A stretch of 10,097 nt of DNA, taken from an uncultured Phaeodactylibacter sp. Lineage in GTDB: Bacteria; Bacteroidota; Bacteroidia; Chitinophagales; Saprospiraceae. Under the pieces are notes generated by a model. The model did not search any database, was not told the DNA's origin, and saw nothing but the letters and a program-made list of their open reading frames with translations. The translations under genes and the position numbers were made by a program. Positions 1-6,093 of this stretch are shown here, piece by piece. Location: the NCBI GenBank assembly GCA_913062745.1, contig CAJXXJ010000086.1, positions 1 to 10,097 on the forward strand, read 5' to 3'. Each line of letters starts with the position of its first letter. Position 1 is the stretch's first letter.

Positions 1-1
1 C

Positions 2-190
2 ATGAACGAGCTCTTTGGCCGCGACCTCAATGCACTGAATGACCACCTCAGCCGACTGAACCGCATGGATAACATGGAGGAAGCCAAGCCACTCCTCGTA
101 CAGCTGGCTGAACAATATGACTGGGCAGACGAAGAACGCGAGGATATTGCCCGCGACTTTATCCGGCTGGTGCGCCGCCGCTATCAGTAG
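2..190 (+). CDS. C-terminal part of a hypothetical protein (5' end outside window)
   Basis: The reading frame is open from the window edge to a TAG stop, and the visible 62 residues are highly charged and helical. They begin NELFGRD and end in a basic LVRRRY tail, with an acidic AEQYDWADEE stretch in the middle. From memory this pattern (NELF, an EEAK helix, a Q-Y-x-W segment, a terminal R-R-Y/F) is the C-terminal domain of uncharacterised Bacteroidota proteins that are longer than this. The ATG at position 2 is therefore probably internal and the gene continues upstream. No catalytic motif, signal peptide or membrane segment is visible. It is followed by 73 bp and then pfkA on the same strand. 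Function unknown; a complete 62-residue protein cannot be excluded. Confidence 0.7.
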   Translation: MNELFGRDLNALNDHLSRLNRMDNMEEAKPLLVQLAEQYDWADEEREDIARDFIRLVRRRYQ

Positions 191-207
191 TGCCTGACAA
201 TTATCAG

Positions 208-237
208 TTAACCCTTCCTTCGCTGCGGTTATTTTCG
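208..237 (+). promoter_or_regulatory. Candidate Bacteroidota-type promoter for pfkA
   Basis: TTA at 208-210 lies 19 nt before TATTTTCG at 230-237. The latter matches the Bacteroidota -7 consensus TAnnTTTG at all but one fixed position. Transcription would start about 20 nt before the pfkA ATG. The -7 sequence sits inside a small hairpin-capable repeat (CTGCG at 223-227, CGCAG at 236-240), which could instead be a weak end signal for the upstream gene. It is inferred from spacing and sequence only. Confidence 0.3.
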
Positions 238-263
238 CAGATCAACAATCTCAAGCCAATAGC

Positions 264-1232
264 ATGAAAAAAATAGCTGTTTTTACCTCCGGTGGCGATG
301 CGCCTGGCATGAACGCCTGTATCCGTGCTGTAGTCCGCACCACGATTAGCAAAGGGATGCAGGCCGTAGGCATCCGCCGTGGCTTCCAGGGCATGATCGA
401 AGGAGACTTTTGGGAAATGCAGCCCTACTCCGTGAGCAACATCATACAGCTGGGCGGCACCATCCTCCGCTCCGCCCGCTCGCAGGAATTCCGGACGGAG
501 GAGGGGCGCCAAAAAGCATACGACAACCTCCGGTCGCAGGGTATAGACGGTATTGTAGCCATTGGCGGAGACGGCACTTTCACCGGCGCAAAGGTTTTTA
601 TGGAAGAACATCCGGACATCCCGATGGTGGGCTGCCCGGGCACGATTGATAACGACCTCTACGGTACCGACTACACCATCGGGTACGATACGGCCATCAA
701 CACGGCAATGAATGCCATTGACAATATCAAGGATACGGCCAATGCCCACGACCGCCTGTTCTTTGTGGAGGTAATGGGCCGCGATGCCGGGTTCATAGCC
801 CTGAACGTGGGGCTGGCTACCGGAGCGGAAGCGATTCTGGTACCAGAGAGCCACACCAATGTGCAATCTCTGATTGACACCCTGAATGCCAATTACGAGA
901 AAAAGAAAAACTCCAGCATCGTGGTAGTAGCCGAAGGCGATGATGCCGGCGGCGCTTTCCAGATTGCGGAAACCGTTAAGCAGAACTGCCCCTACGAGAC
1001 CAAGGTGACCGTACTGGGCCACCTGCAGCGGGGCGGCCGGCCTACCTGTATGGAACGCGTGCGCGCCAGCCGCATGGGCGTGGCAGCGGTCGAAGCACTG
1101 ATCGACGGCAAATCCGGGGTGATGATCGGCGAAATCAAAGGCGAAACGGCCTACACCCCATTTGAGAATGCGATTAAGCACCACAACGAGATTAATCCCG
1201 CTATGCTCGGCATGGTGGAACTGCTGGCTTAA
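264..1232 (+). CDS. pfkA: ATP-dependent 6-phosphofructokinase
   Basis: This cytoplasmic enzyme phosphorylates fructose 6-phosphate to fructose 1,6-bisphosphate, the committed step of glycolysis. The 322 residues match the usual length of bacterial PfkA. Visible motifs are the nucleotide-binding TSGGDAPGMNA near residues 8-18, GGDGTF at 101-106, PGTIDND at 125-131 with the catalytic-base aspartate at 129, MGRDAG at 171-176, and HLQRGG at 253-258 for substrate binding. The glycine at 104 (GGDG rather than GGDD) indicates use of ATP rather than pyrophosphate, by established family rules. The first ATG gives the canonical MKKIAVFTSGG start. The rhomboid gene begins 12 bp after the stop, so the two are probably co-transcribed. 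The gene looks intact; the long open frame on the opposite strand is a shadow of this GC-rich gene. Confidence 0.97.
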   Translation: MKKIAVFTSGGDAPGMNACIRAVVRTTISKGMQAVGIRRGFQGMIEGDFWEMQPYSVSNIIQLGGTILRSARSQEFRTEEGRQKAYDNLRSQGIDGIVAIGGDGTFTGAKVFMEEHPDIPMVGCPGTIDNDLYGTDYTIGYDTAINTAMNAIDNIKDTANAHDRLFFVEVMGRDAGFIALNVGLATGAEAILVPESHTNVQSLIDTLNANYEKKKNSSIVVVAEGDDAGGAFQIAETVKQNCPYETKVTVLGHLQRGGRPTCMERVRASRMGVAAVEALIDGKSGVMIGEIKGETAYTPFENAIKHHNEINPAMLGMVELLA

Positions 1233-1244
1233 AATAGTGACGCC

Positions 1245-1970
1245 ATGAGCACTTTTATCGAGCGGACCTCAAAAAAATTCTGGAGCAGCCTGCGCATCGC
1301 TATCTGGCTGGTAGCCGCCGTATGGATGATTCACCTGTTTCAGGTAGTCACCGGCATGGACTTCGGCACGCTGGGCGTGTACCCGCGCAAGGAATTTGGG
1401 CTGAAAGGCATCCTGTTTTCCCCCTTGATACATTCCGGCTGGCCGCATTTGCTTTCTAATACGCCCCCGCTTTTTGTGCTCACCCTAATCCTGTTTTTCT
1501 TTTACCGGCGGGCAGCGGTGCCCAGCTTCTTCAGCATTTATTTCCTTACCGGCCTTACGGTCTGGGCATTTGCCCGGGACAATGCCTTCCATATTGGTGC
1601 GAGCGGCGTCATTTACGGCTTGGTGGCTTTCGTATTCTGGAGCGGTATTTTTCGCCGCAACGTCAAGTCTATCGTACTGGCGCTGGTCGTAGTCGTTTAC
1701 TACAGCGGCATGTTTGCCGGCATCGTGCCCACTGACGAGAAGGTATCCTGGGAGAGCCACCTGTTTGGCGCACTGGTAGGCATCTTCGTAGCCTTTTGGT
1801 TTAAAAACCGGATTGACCAGGATGAGAAAAAGCCGGTATGGTCCTGGGAACAGGAACCAGAAGCAGAAAAAGAATTTTTCCTGGAGCGGGACACTTTTGA
1901 CAAAACCAAAGCGGAGCGGGAGCAGGAAAAGCGCGGAGGCGGTGACTGGTTCAGCACGGGCACCTTCTGA
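1245..1970 (+). CDS. Rhomboid family intramembrane serine protease
   Basis: The protein is a membrane-embedded protease that cuts substrates within or near the bilayer. Of 241 residues, the first 190 or so are strongly hydrophobic with about six transmembrane segments. The catalytic dyad is visible: GASG at 118-121 (Ser120) and the last-helix SHLFGALVG with His172. The second-helix HLLSN (His68, Asn72) supplies the usual oxyanion-side residues. The core is a basic six-helix rhomboid. The last 50 residues or so form an acidic and then basic, very charged tail that probably lies in the cytoplasm; this tail is not part of the rhomboid core. The gene follows pfkA by 12 bp and is closed by a terminator 10 bp after its stop. 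Substrates cannot be read from sequence, and a link with glycolysis is not implied by the operon. Confidence 0.93.
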   Translation: MSTFIERTSKKFWSSLRIAIWLVAAVWMIHLFQVVTGMDFGTLGVYPRKEFGLKGILFSPLIHSGWPHLLSNTPPLFVLTLILFFFYRRAAVPSFFSIYFLTGLTVWAFARDNAFHIGASGVIYGLVAFVFWSGIFRRNVKSIVLALVVVVYYSGMFAGIVPTDEKVSWESHLFGALVGIFVAFWFKNRIDQDEKKPVWSWEQEPEAEKEFFLERDTFDKTKAEREQEKRGGGDWFSTGTF

Positions 1971-1980
1971 TCCATGCCCG

Positions 1981-2002
1981 GGCGGCGCCTGGCCGCCTTT
2001 TT
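1981..2002 (+). terminator. Intrinsic terminator after the pfkA-rhomboid operon
   Basis: GGCGGC (1981-1986) pairs perfectly with GCCGCC (1992-1997) around a GCCTG loop and is followed directly by five T. It lies 10 bp after the rhomboid stop. It also covers the first codons of an upstream-extended version of the next gene, which argues for the later start of that gene. Confidence 0.75.
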
Positions 2003-2045
2003 ATTCGCACCTATATTGGTGTTGAGTTTTTACAACCCCTTCATC

Positions 2046-2675
2046 ATGCCTCGGGAATCTTTCTACGCCCGTTTATTTGCTAAAGCTTACGATCCCGTTA
2101 TGGAACGGCTGGAAGAACGCTTACTGCTGTCGCGCAGACAGGAGCTGCTGGGCAATGTAGCGGGCAAAGTACTGGAAGTAGGCTCAGGCACCGGCGTCAA
2201 CTTCCCGCTCTATGCCCCCGAAGCACAGGTGCTGGCCGTGGAGCCATCCGCAGCCATGATGGGCAGGGCGCGCCGCAAGCTGGAAGAGGTGCCGGTAGTG
2301 GCTGATATTGAACTGGTACAGGCCTCGCTGGAAGCACCCGAACTGGAGCAGCGTATTGCGCCGGAGAGCCTGGACTATATCGTCTGTACTCTCGTACTGT
2401 GCACGGTACCGGACCTTACGGACGCACTGAGCCGTTTTCAGCGATGGTTACGCCCCGGCGGGCGGCTGCTGGCTATGGAGCATATCCACGACAGCCGGCA
2501 ACCTCAGAAATGGCTGCAGCAAAAATTCACTCCCCTTTGGAAACACATGGCTGAAGGTTGTCACCTCAACCGGCCTACCGACCGGCTGCTCAAAGAAGCT
2601 GGATTCCGCCCGGTGCGTGAAGATTACCTGCATACAAAGTGGATTCCGTTCTACTGGGCAGTGCTGGAGAAATAA
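2046..2675 (+). CDS. Class I SAM-dependent methyltransferase, METTL7-like
   Basis: The protein is predicted to transfer a methyl group from S-adenosylmethionine; the substrate is unknown. In the 209-residue form the SAM-binding motif I is VLEVGSGTG at 42-50, the acidic residue of motif II is Glu66 in AVEPS, and LRPGG lies at 135-139. The stretch VCTLVLCTVPDL (113-124), the QQKFTPLWKH segment and GCHLNRPT (171-178) resemble the METTL7/UbiE-like branch, whose animal members methylate alkyl thiols. That substrate is a family analogy only. I chose the ATG at 2046 because it gives the typical start MPRESFYARLF and because an upstream ATG at 1974 would place coding sequence across a terminator. A weak -7-like TATATTGG lies at 2012-2019. 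The gene appears to be a single transcription unit ending in a hairpin. Confidence 0.85.
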   Translation: MPRESFYARLFAKAYDPVMERLEERLLLSRRQELLGNVAGKVLEVGSGTGVNFPLYAPEAQVLAVEPSAAMMGRARRKLEEVPVVADIELVQASLEAPELEQRIAPESLDYIVCTLVLCTVPDLTDALSRFQRWLRPGGRLLAMEHIHDSRQPQKWLQQKFTPLWKHMAEGCHLNRPTDRLLKEAGFRPVREDYLHTKWIPFYWAVLEK

Positions 2676-2677
2676 AA

Positions 2678-2703
2678 ATGCCCCCACATTTCTGCGGGGG
2701 CAT
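2678..2703. terminator. GC-rich hairpin ending the methyltransferase gene
   Basis: ATGCCCCC (2678-2685) pairs perfectly with GGGGGCAT (2696-2703) around a 10-nt loop, starting 3 nt after the methyltransferase stop. On the + strand only CTTAG follows, which is a poor U-tract. On the minus strand the hairpin is followed by a good T-rich run (TTTTTATTT). It is very likely a transcript end for the + gene, and structurally it could also stop transcription arriving from the right. Confidence 0.65.
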
Positions 2704-2903
2704 CTTAGACAATTATAATCCCATGATAAAAGTTACACCACTGTGCCGGGAAGCACGCGTGGCCCTAAAAAATTGCGATTTCTTTGTCAATAGAGTTTGG
2801 CGTTTCGTCTGATTATCAAACGGGCGCAAGGCTGCGAAGATTGTCCGGCTCACCCCTAATTCAAGGAAAAAAAACCGGCATCACCGCAGACGGCTGTACT
2901 AGC

Positions 2904-2933
2904 TTGAAATTTTGCCGTATCTTGTTACTTTAT
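2904..2933 (+). promoter_or_regulatory. Candidate promoter of the BON-LysM gene
   Basis: TTG at 2904-2906 is spaced 19 nt from TACTTTAT at 2926-2933, a partial match to TTG-N19-TAnnTTTG. It would leave a leader of roughly 55-60 nt before the ATG at 2998. The rest of the gap from 2704 to 2997 shows no open frame or strong repeat. The overlapping GTATCTTG at 2918-2925 is an alternative -7 box. Confidence 0.3.
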
Positions 2934-2997
2934 CTTCCGGCACTCGTCTAAAATGTACATTCTTTCACTTTTCCAAATATCAAAACACTACCAACTT

Positions 2998-3381
2998 ATG
3001 TCTGTGAAAGCAAAATACCAACCCGTACTCGACCTGGGAGAGCAGTTTGGAGTCAAAGACGGCTACGTTGAAGAAGTAGACGGCAAGCTGAAAATTGGCG
3101 GCACCACTCAAACTCAGTACCAGAAAGACCTGATGTGGGACAAAATCAAGGAAATCGGCGGCGAGCAGCCCTCTGACCTTCAGGCCGACATCAAGGTCGA
3201 AAATACAGACTACTACCATATGCACACCGTAAAGAGCGGTGATAGCCTGTCCAAAATCTCCAAGCACTACTACGGCGATGCGGGCAAATACATGCACATC
3301 TTCAACGCGAATACGGATCAGCTCAAAGATCCTAACCTGATTCACCCGAACCAGGAGCTGAAGATTCCGTTCCCGGCTTAA
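2998..3381 (+). CDS. BON-LysM domain protein, Kbp/YgaU-like
   Basis: This is a small protein of 127 residues with an N-terminal BON-like alpha/beta region (about residues 5-70) and a C-terminal LysM domain (about 74-124). The LysM domain includes HTVKSGDSLSKISKHYYGD and ends NQELKIP. The domain order and length match E. coli Kbp (YgaU), a cytoplasmic potassium-binding protein linked to osmotic stress. There is no signal peptide, consistent with a cytoplasmic location rather than cell-wall binding, although LysM domains usually bind peptidoglycan. The ATG at 2998 is preferred: the 15 residues added by an ATG at 2953 (MYILSLFQISKHYQL) are unlike this family and encroach on the candidate promoter region. 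It converges on recO and shares a terminator with it. Potassium binding is inferred from homology. Confidence 0.87.
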   Translation: MSVKAKYQPVLDLGEQFGVKDGYVEEVDGKLKIGGTTQTQYQKDLMWDKIKEIGGEQPSDLQADIKVENTDYYHMHTVKSGDSLSKISKHYYGDAGKYMHIFNANTDQLKDPNLIHPNQELKIPFPA

Positions 3382-3390
3382 TCAAGCCTG

Positions 3391-3430
3391 ACGGCAGCAG
3401 TTTTCTTGTTAAAAGCTGCTGCCGTTTTTT
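3391..3430 (+). terminator. Strong terminator between convergent BON-LysM gene and recO
   Basis: ACGGCAGCAG (3391-3400) pairs with CTGCTGCCGT (3416-3425). The stem continues through TTTT/AAAA with one bulged G. A run of six T ends in the recO stop codon. It sits 10 bp after the BON-LysM stop. On the minus strand the same hairpin is not followed by a T-tract, so termination for recO is less certain. Confidence 0.85.
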
Positions 3431-4154
3431 ATTCCAATACCTCCTGCAATACTTCGTGGGCGTAAATTTCCGACAGGTTCTCCAGGTGGAACCGGTAGAA
3501 GTCGATGAGCTTACGCAAAAGCAAACGCCGCTGCGCGCTTTTGATCTGCACTGCATGGCAGTCGGAGTAAGTACTGTTGAGCAATTCGTAGAGCACCCTG
3601 CTTTCTTCTTTGCCCAAATGGTGCCCGTGCACCGGAGCTTCGCGCACGAACAGGCCTTCCTGCAAATTAAAGAAGGGCGTAGCCTCAGACCAGGTGCCGC
3701 CGGGCACAAAGCCGAGGTAAAAGCTTAGCTCCAGCAAAAAGTGCAGGTGCAAATTGCCAATCGGCTGATCCGTCTCATCCAGAAAGGCAAAACTGCGGTG
3801 CAGAAAAGCAAACAGGCGCTTGTTCTCTTCCGGCTCGCGTATCGACTTGCGGGCAATTTCCGCCATAAACAGCCCTACCGCACTCCGCCGCACATCGAAG
3901 GGAATCGCCTGAAAGACACGGTCTGCCCGTATCTCCTTCACGCGGTTGAGCCCCCGCTCGTGCTTGTCGTAGGCTACGATTTCCACCAGCGACATGATTT
4001 GCAGCAGGCTGGCTTTGACTTTGCCCCGCTTGCTGCGCACGCCGTTAATCAGGTAGCTCCGCAGCCCCCGCTCCTCCGTGAATATGTCTACGATCAGGCT
4101 CGTCTCTCCGTACTTAAGGGAGCGAAAAACGATGCCCCGCGTCTTGATAAGCAA
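3429..4154 (-). CDS. recO: DNA repair protein RecO
   Basis: RecO works in the RecFOR pathway: it binds single-stranded DNA and SSB and helps load RecA at gaps. The 241-residue product begins MLIKTRGIVFRSLKYGETS, the characteristic N-terminal OB-fold start of RecO, followed by a helical C-terminal domain. Only one cysteine (residue 199) is present, so the four-cysteine zinc finger of many RecO proteins is absent, as I recall for Bacteroidota RecO. The start codon is TTG (4154-4152). An in-frame TAA lies five codons upstream with no ATG between, and the protein start matches the family exactly. The upstream region is shared with the divergent gene at 4307. A -7-like TATCTTCA lies on the minus strand at 4181-4174. 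Confidence 0.93.
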   Translation of the reverse strand: MLIKTRGIVFRSLKYGETSLIVDIFTEERGLRSYLINGVRSKRGKVKASLLQIMSLVEIVAYDKHERGLNRVKEIRADRVFQAIPFDVRRSAVGLFMAEIARKSIREPEENKRLFAFLHRSFAFLDETDQPIGNLHLHFLLELSFYLGFVPGGTWSEATPFFNLQEGLFVREAPVHGHHLGKEESRVLYELLNSTYSDCHAVQIKSAQRRLLLRKLIDFYRFHLENLSEIYAHEVLQEVLE

Positions 4155-4250
4155 TGTGCCAGTGTTTTAGCTTATGAAGATACGCAATTCATCGAAAAAC
4201 CATCCAGCCTTATCCATAATGCTTGATCCGTGCATCCCTTGCCCCTTACA

Positions 4251-4280
4251 TTTGTCTCTGTAAGTAATACGCAATATTTG
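4251..4280 (+). promoter_or_regulatory. Candidate promoter of the two-lobed periplasmic protein gene
   Basis: TTTG at 4251-4254 lies 18 nt before AATATTTG at 4273-4280, which differs from the TAnnTTTG consensus only at its first base. Transcription would start near 4288, about 20 nt before the ATG at 4307. The -7 box is inside the inverted repeat at 4267-4285. Confidence 0.4.
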
Positions 4281-4285
4281 CGTAT
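4267..4285. promoter_or_regulatory. Perfect 8-bp inverted repeat, possible operator
   Basis: ATACGCAA (4267-4274) and TTGCGTAT (4278-4285) form a perfect inverted repeat around TAT. This is the size and symmetry of a dimeric regulator's binding site. It overlaps the candidate -7 box of the gene at 4307, so a bound protein would block transcription. A further ATACGCAA half-site lies at 4180-4187, in the recO leader region. Confidence 0.45.
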
Positions 4286-4306
4286 ACCCGACTTAAAATA
4301 AAAATA

Positions 4307-5092
4307 ATGAAAACCTTAACCCTCAGCCTGTTGCTGGCCTGTGTGGGCATTATGAACGCACAGCTCAGCGCTCACCCGTCAGAATGCACCTTCAGTGAAC
4401 AGCCAGACAGTGACTGGCCGGCCCGCATTACCGCCGAGCTGCCTTCCGGACTTTGGAAAGGAACCTGCAGCGACGGCCGGCCGGTAACCATGCAGTTTTT
4501 TGAAAGCGGCCTGGTACAGTGGTTTACTGCCTGTGCCGGCAATACGAGCACCCGGCTTTTTCAGTGGGAATGCCTCCCGGCTGCGGATGCCGCTGCCGAG
4601 CTTCGGTTTACGGATTACAGCACCGGAGAAACGCTGAAATATGCCGTAGACGCCAACTGCCAGCAGCTGCATATGCAGGCACTAAAGGGCCAGGAAGGCT
4701 TTTCATTAGTGTACGAAGCAGCAGCCAGCCCGGAGGAAATGAAGCACGTCACCAGGATGCTGAGCGGAGCCTGGGAGAATACCACCTTCCCTTTCGACTA
4801 TCAGCCGGATGAGCGGAATACCCTGGAAGATGCTTACCTGACCTACACCTTTTTGCCGAATGGCAACCTCATCCGCAAATTTGGCAACCACAGTCAGCGG
4901 ATAGATGAGAAAGGCAGCTGGACCGTTGGCAAAGACGGCCGCCACATCATCATCACCTTTGAAGACGGCCGGGCAAGCGTGGCACAGCTACAGTATATAC
5001 AAGCTGATGAGCTCGTACTGCAGCACACCATCTCCTGCCAGGATGATACCTTTAATACGGTGAAGAAAGCCTTCTACTTCAACCGCTTGTAG
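4307..5092 (+). CDS. Exported hypothetical protein with two lipocalin-like lobes
   Basis: I do not recognise a named family. The 261 residues start with a signal peptide (MKTLTLSLLLACVGIMNA) with likely signal peptidase I cleavage after Ala18, so the protein should be periplasmic or secreted. Two beta-rich lobes follow. The first, about 47-135, opens LWKGTCSDG and contains five of the seven cysteines. The second, about 153-260, opens LSGAWENTT and contains LPNGNL, GSWTVGKDGR and a terminal AFYFNRL. The G-x-W...LPNG...G-x-W layout of the second lobe is typical of lipocalin-like small barrels that Bacteroidota export. The first lobe looks like a diverged copy. Ligand and role are unknown. The gene is alone on its strand, divergent from recO, with a terminator 110 bp after its stop. 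Confidence 0.75.
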   Translation: MKTLTLSLLLACVGIMNAQLSAHPSECTFSEQPDSDWPARITAELPSGLWKGTCSDGRPVTMQFFESGLVQWFTACAGNTSTRLFQWECLPAADAAAELRFTDYSTGETLKYAVDANCQQLHMQALKGQEGFSLVYEAAASPEEMKHVTRMLSGAWENTTFPFDYQPDERNTLEDAYLTYTFLPNGNLIRKFGNHSQRIDEKGSWTVGKDGRHIIITFEDGRASVAQLQYIQADELVLQHTISCQDDTFNTVKKAFYFNRL

Positions 5093-5202
5093 AAAGAACC
5101 AATTACGATTGTTTACCCCATAGTAAAGCAGAGGCGGCCCTCAGTAATTCAGTGAGTGAGCTGCTTCCGCTTTTGGGGTTATTTCCTGTTTTGAAAATGG
5201 AT

Positions 5203-5237
5203 GGCTGCGTGGCATAATGCCCGTGGCCTTTTTTTTT
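5203..5237 (+). terminator. Terminator after the two-lobed protein gene
   Basis: GGCTGCG...GGC (5203-5213) folds with GCC...CGTGGCC (5217-5228) around an ATAAT loop, with one bulged T and two G-U pairs. Nine T follow at 5229-5237, ending in the stop codon of the convergent lipoprotein gene. The 100 bp before it hold no other feature I can support. Confidence 0.75.
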
Positions 5238-6093
5238 ACGGAGTGGCGTAGACTTTGAGGGCGCCCGAGGCGTCGAGTTCGTAGTAGCGCTTCCCCTGAT
5301 AGCGTACCTGCATACCCTGCTTTTGCCGTTGTCCCTCCACACTGAGCACCCGCTCCTGCAGCGTTTGCAAATTGTAGGCCAGCACCCGGCCGGGCTCATA
5401 CAGCACCACCTTTTGGTCCAGCAGCTGCACGCGCTCCGCTTGCGGGTAAGGAAGCAGTTGATAAAACTGGCCAAAATTGTCAAAAACATACACCCCCTGC
5501 CCGGGGCAAGTCAGATAAATGAGATTATTCTGCGCAGTCAGCTGCGTAGCCCGGGGAGGGTCTGCCAGCTGCGCGCTGAGGTTATCACTTGTGACCAGTA
5601 CCTGCCCGTCGCGCCCCACCTTCTTCAGCTGAAACAGCGCCTGATCGTACACCCAGATGTTGTTGTCGATGGCCAGCCCCATAGCGGTAGCATTTACCAC
5701 CCCTGCTGAGAAAAGGTGGAGCAAACCCGTTTCATTCATCGTGCGGTCCAGTGTGGCGATGCTCTGCAGTTCAGGGTAGAACAACAGCAGGTTGAAGGGG
5801 TCCGTGGCATCGATATAGCCCAGCGTGCCGCGGGTATTGTTATTGTAGTGGAAAATCTCGCGGCCATCCGGACCGTACTTGTAGACGGTATTGATGCTGT
5901 CGATCAGGTAAACCTGCTGCAGCTTGTCCACGGTGAAAGCCTTACCGCGCTGTGGCAGAATGTGGAGCAGGCGCAGCGAATCCTGCCCGGCAGTTTCGCC
6001 GGAAGCGGGAGCAGCATTGAGTGCGCCCGGCCGGAGGCTGCAGGCATTCAGCAACAGCCATACACTAAGTACCAAAAATTTTGCCCTGCTCAT
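5236..6093 (-). CDS. Lipoprotein with beta-propeller-like repeats, conserved hypothetical
   Basis: The 285-residue protein starts MSRAKFLVLSVWLLLNAC, a lipoprotein signal with lipobox LLNAC and lipidated Cys18, so it should be anchored in an envelope membrane. The mature part has repeated short strands of the type D-x-x-x-x-Y/V-Y-x-G/D (VYLIDSINTVYKYGPDG, NNIWVYDQ, GVYVFDNFG, GRVLAYN), as in NHL/BamB-like propellers. The central stretch TDPFNLLLFYPELQSIATLDRTMNE recalls, from memory, an uncharacterised Bacteroidota family with a similar DP-x-x-x-L-x-F-Y...LD...NE core. The ATG at 6093 gives the lipoprotein signal; a further upstream ATG would add 24 residues that destroy it. Its first 29 bases overlap the 3' end of lpxH, which suggests translational coupling. 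Function unknown; an envelope role alongside lipid A synthesis is an inference from position. Confidence 0.8.
   Translation of the reverse strand: MSRAKFLVLSVWLLLNACSLRPGALNAAPASGETAGQDSLRLLHILPQRGKAFTVDKLQQVYLIDSINTVYKYGPDGREIFHYNNNTRGTLGYIDATDPFNLLLFYPELQSIATLDRTMNETGLLHLFSAGVVNATAMGLAIDNNIWVYDQALFQLKKVGRDGQVLVTSDNLSAQLADPPRATQLTAQNNLIYLTCPGQGVYVFDNFGQFYQLLPYPQAERVQLLDQKVVLYEPGRVLAYNLQTLQERVLSVEGQRQKQGMQVRYQGKRYYELDASGALKVYATP

Noticed and set aside
204..1184. 326-codon open frame on the minus strand opposite pfkA
   Set aside because: It is fully antisense to an intact, motif-complete pfkA in GC-rich DNA; its translation is rich in His, Gly and Ala and shows no family pattern.
1974..2045. 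Upstream ATG extending the methyltransferase by 24 residues
   Set aside because: The extension would run through the rhomboid terminator hairpin and T-tract; the start at 2046 matches the family.
2953..2997. Upstream ATG extending the BON-LysM protein by 15 residues
   Set aside because: The extra residues do not resemble this family, and the extension lies right after the candidate promoter.
4340..4345. Lipobox-like LLAC in the signal peptide of the exported two-lobed protein
   Set aside because: The cysteine is only the 12th residue, too early after a short hydrophobic stretch; a later NA|Q cleavage fits a type I signal better.
5103..5489. 128-codon minus-strand frame overlapping the lipoprotein 3' end
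   Set aside because: It is cysteine- and arginine-rich, out of frame with the real gene, and crosses the terminator at 5203-5237.
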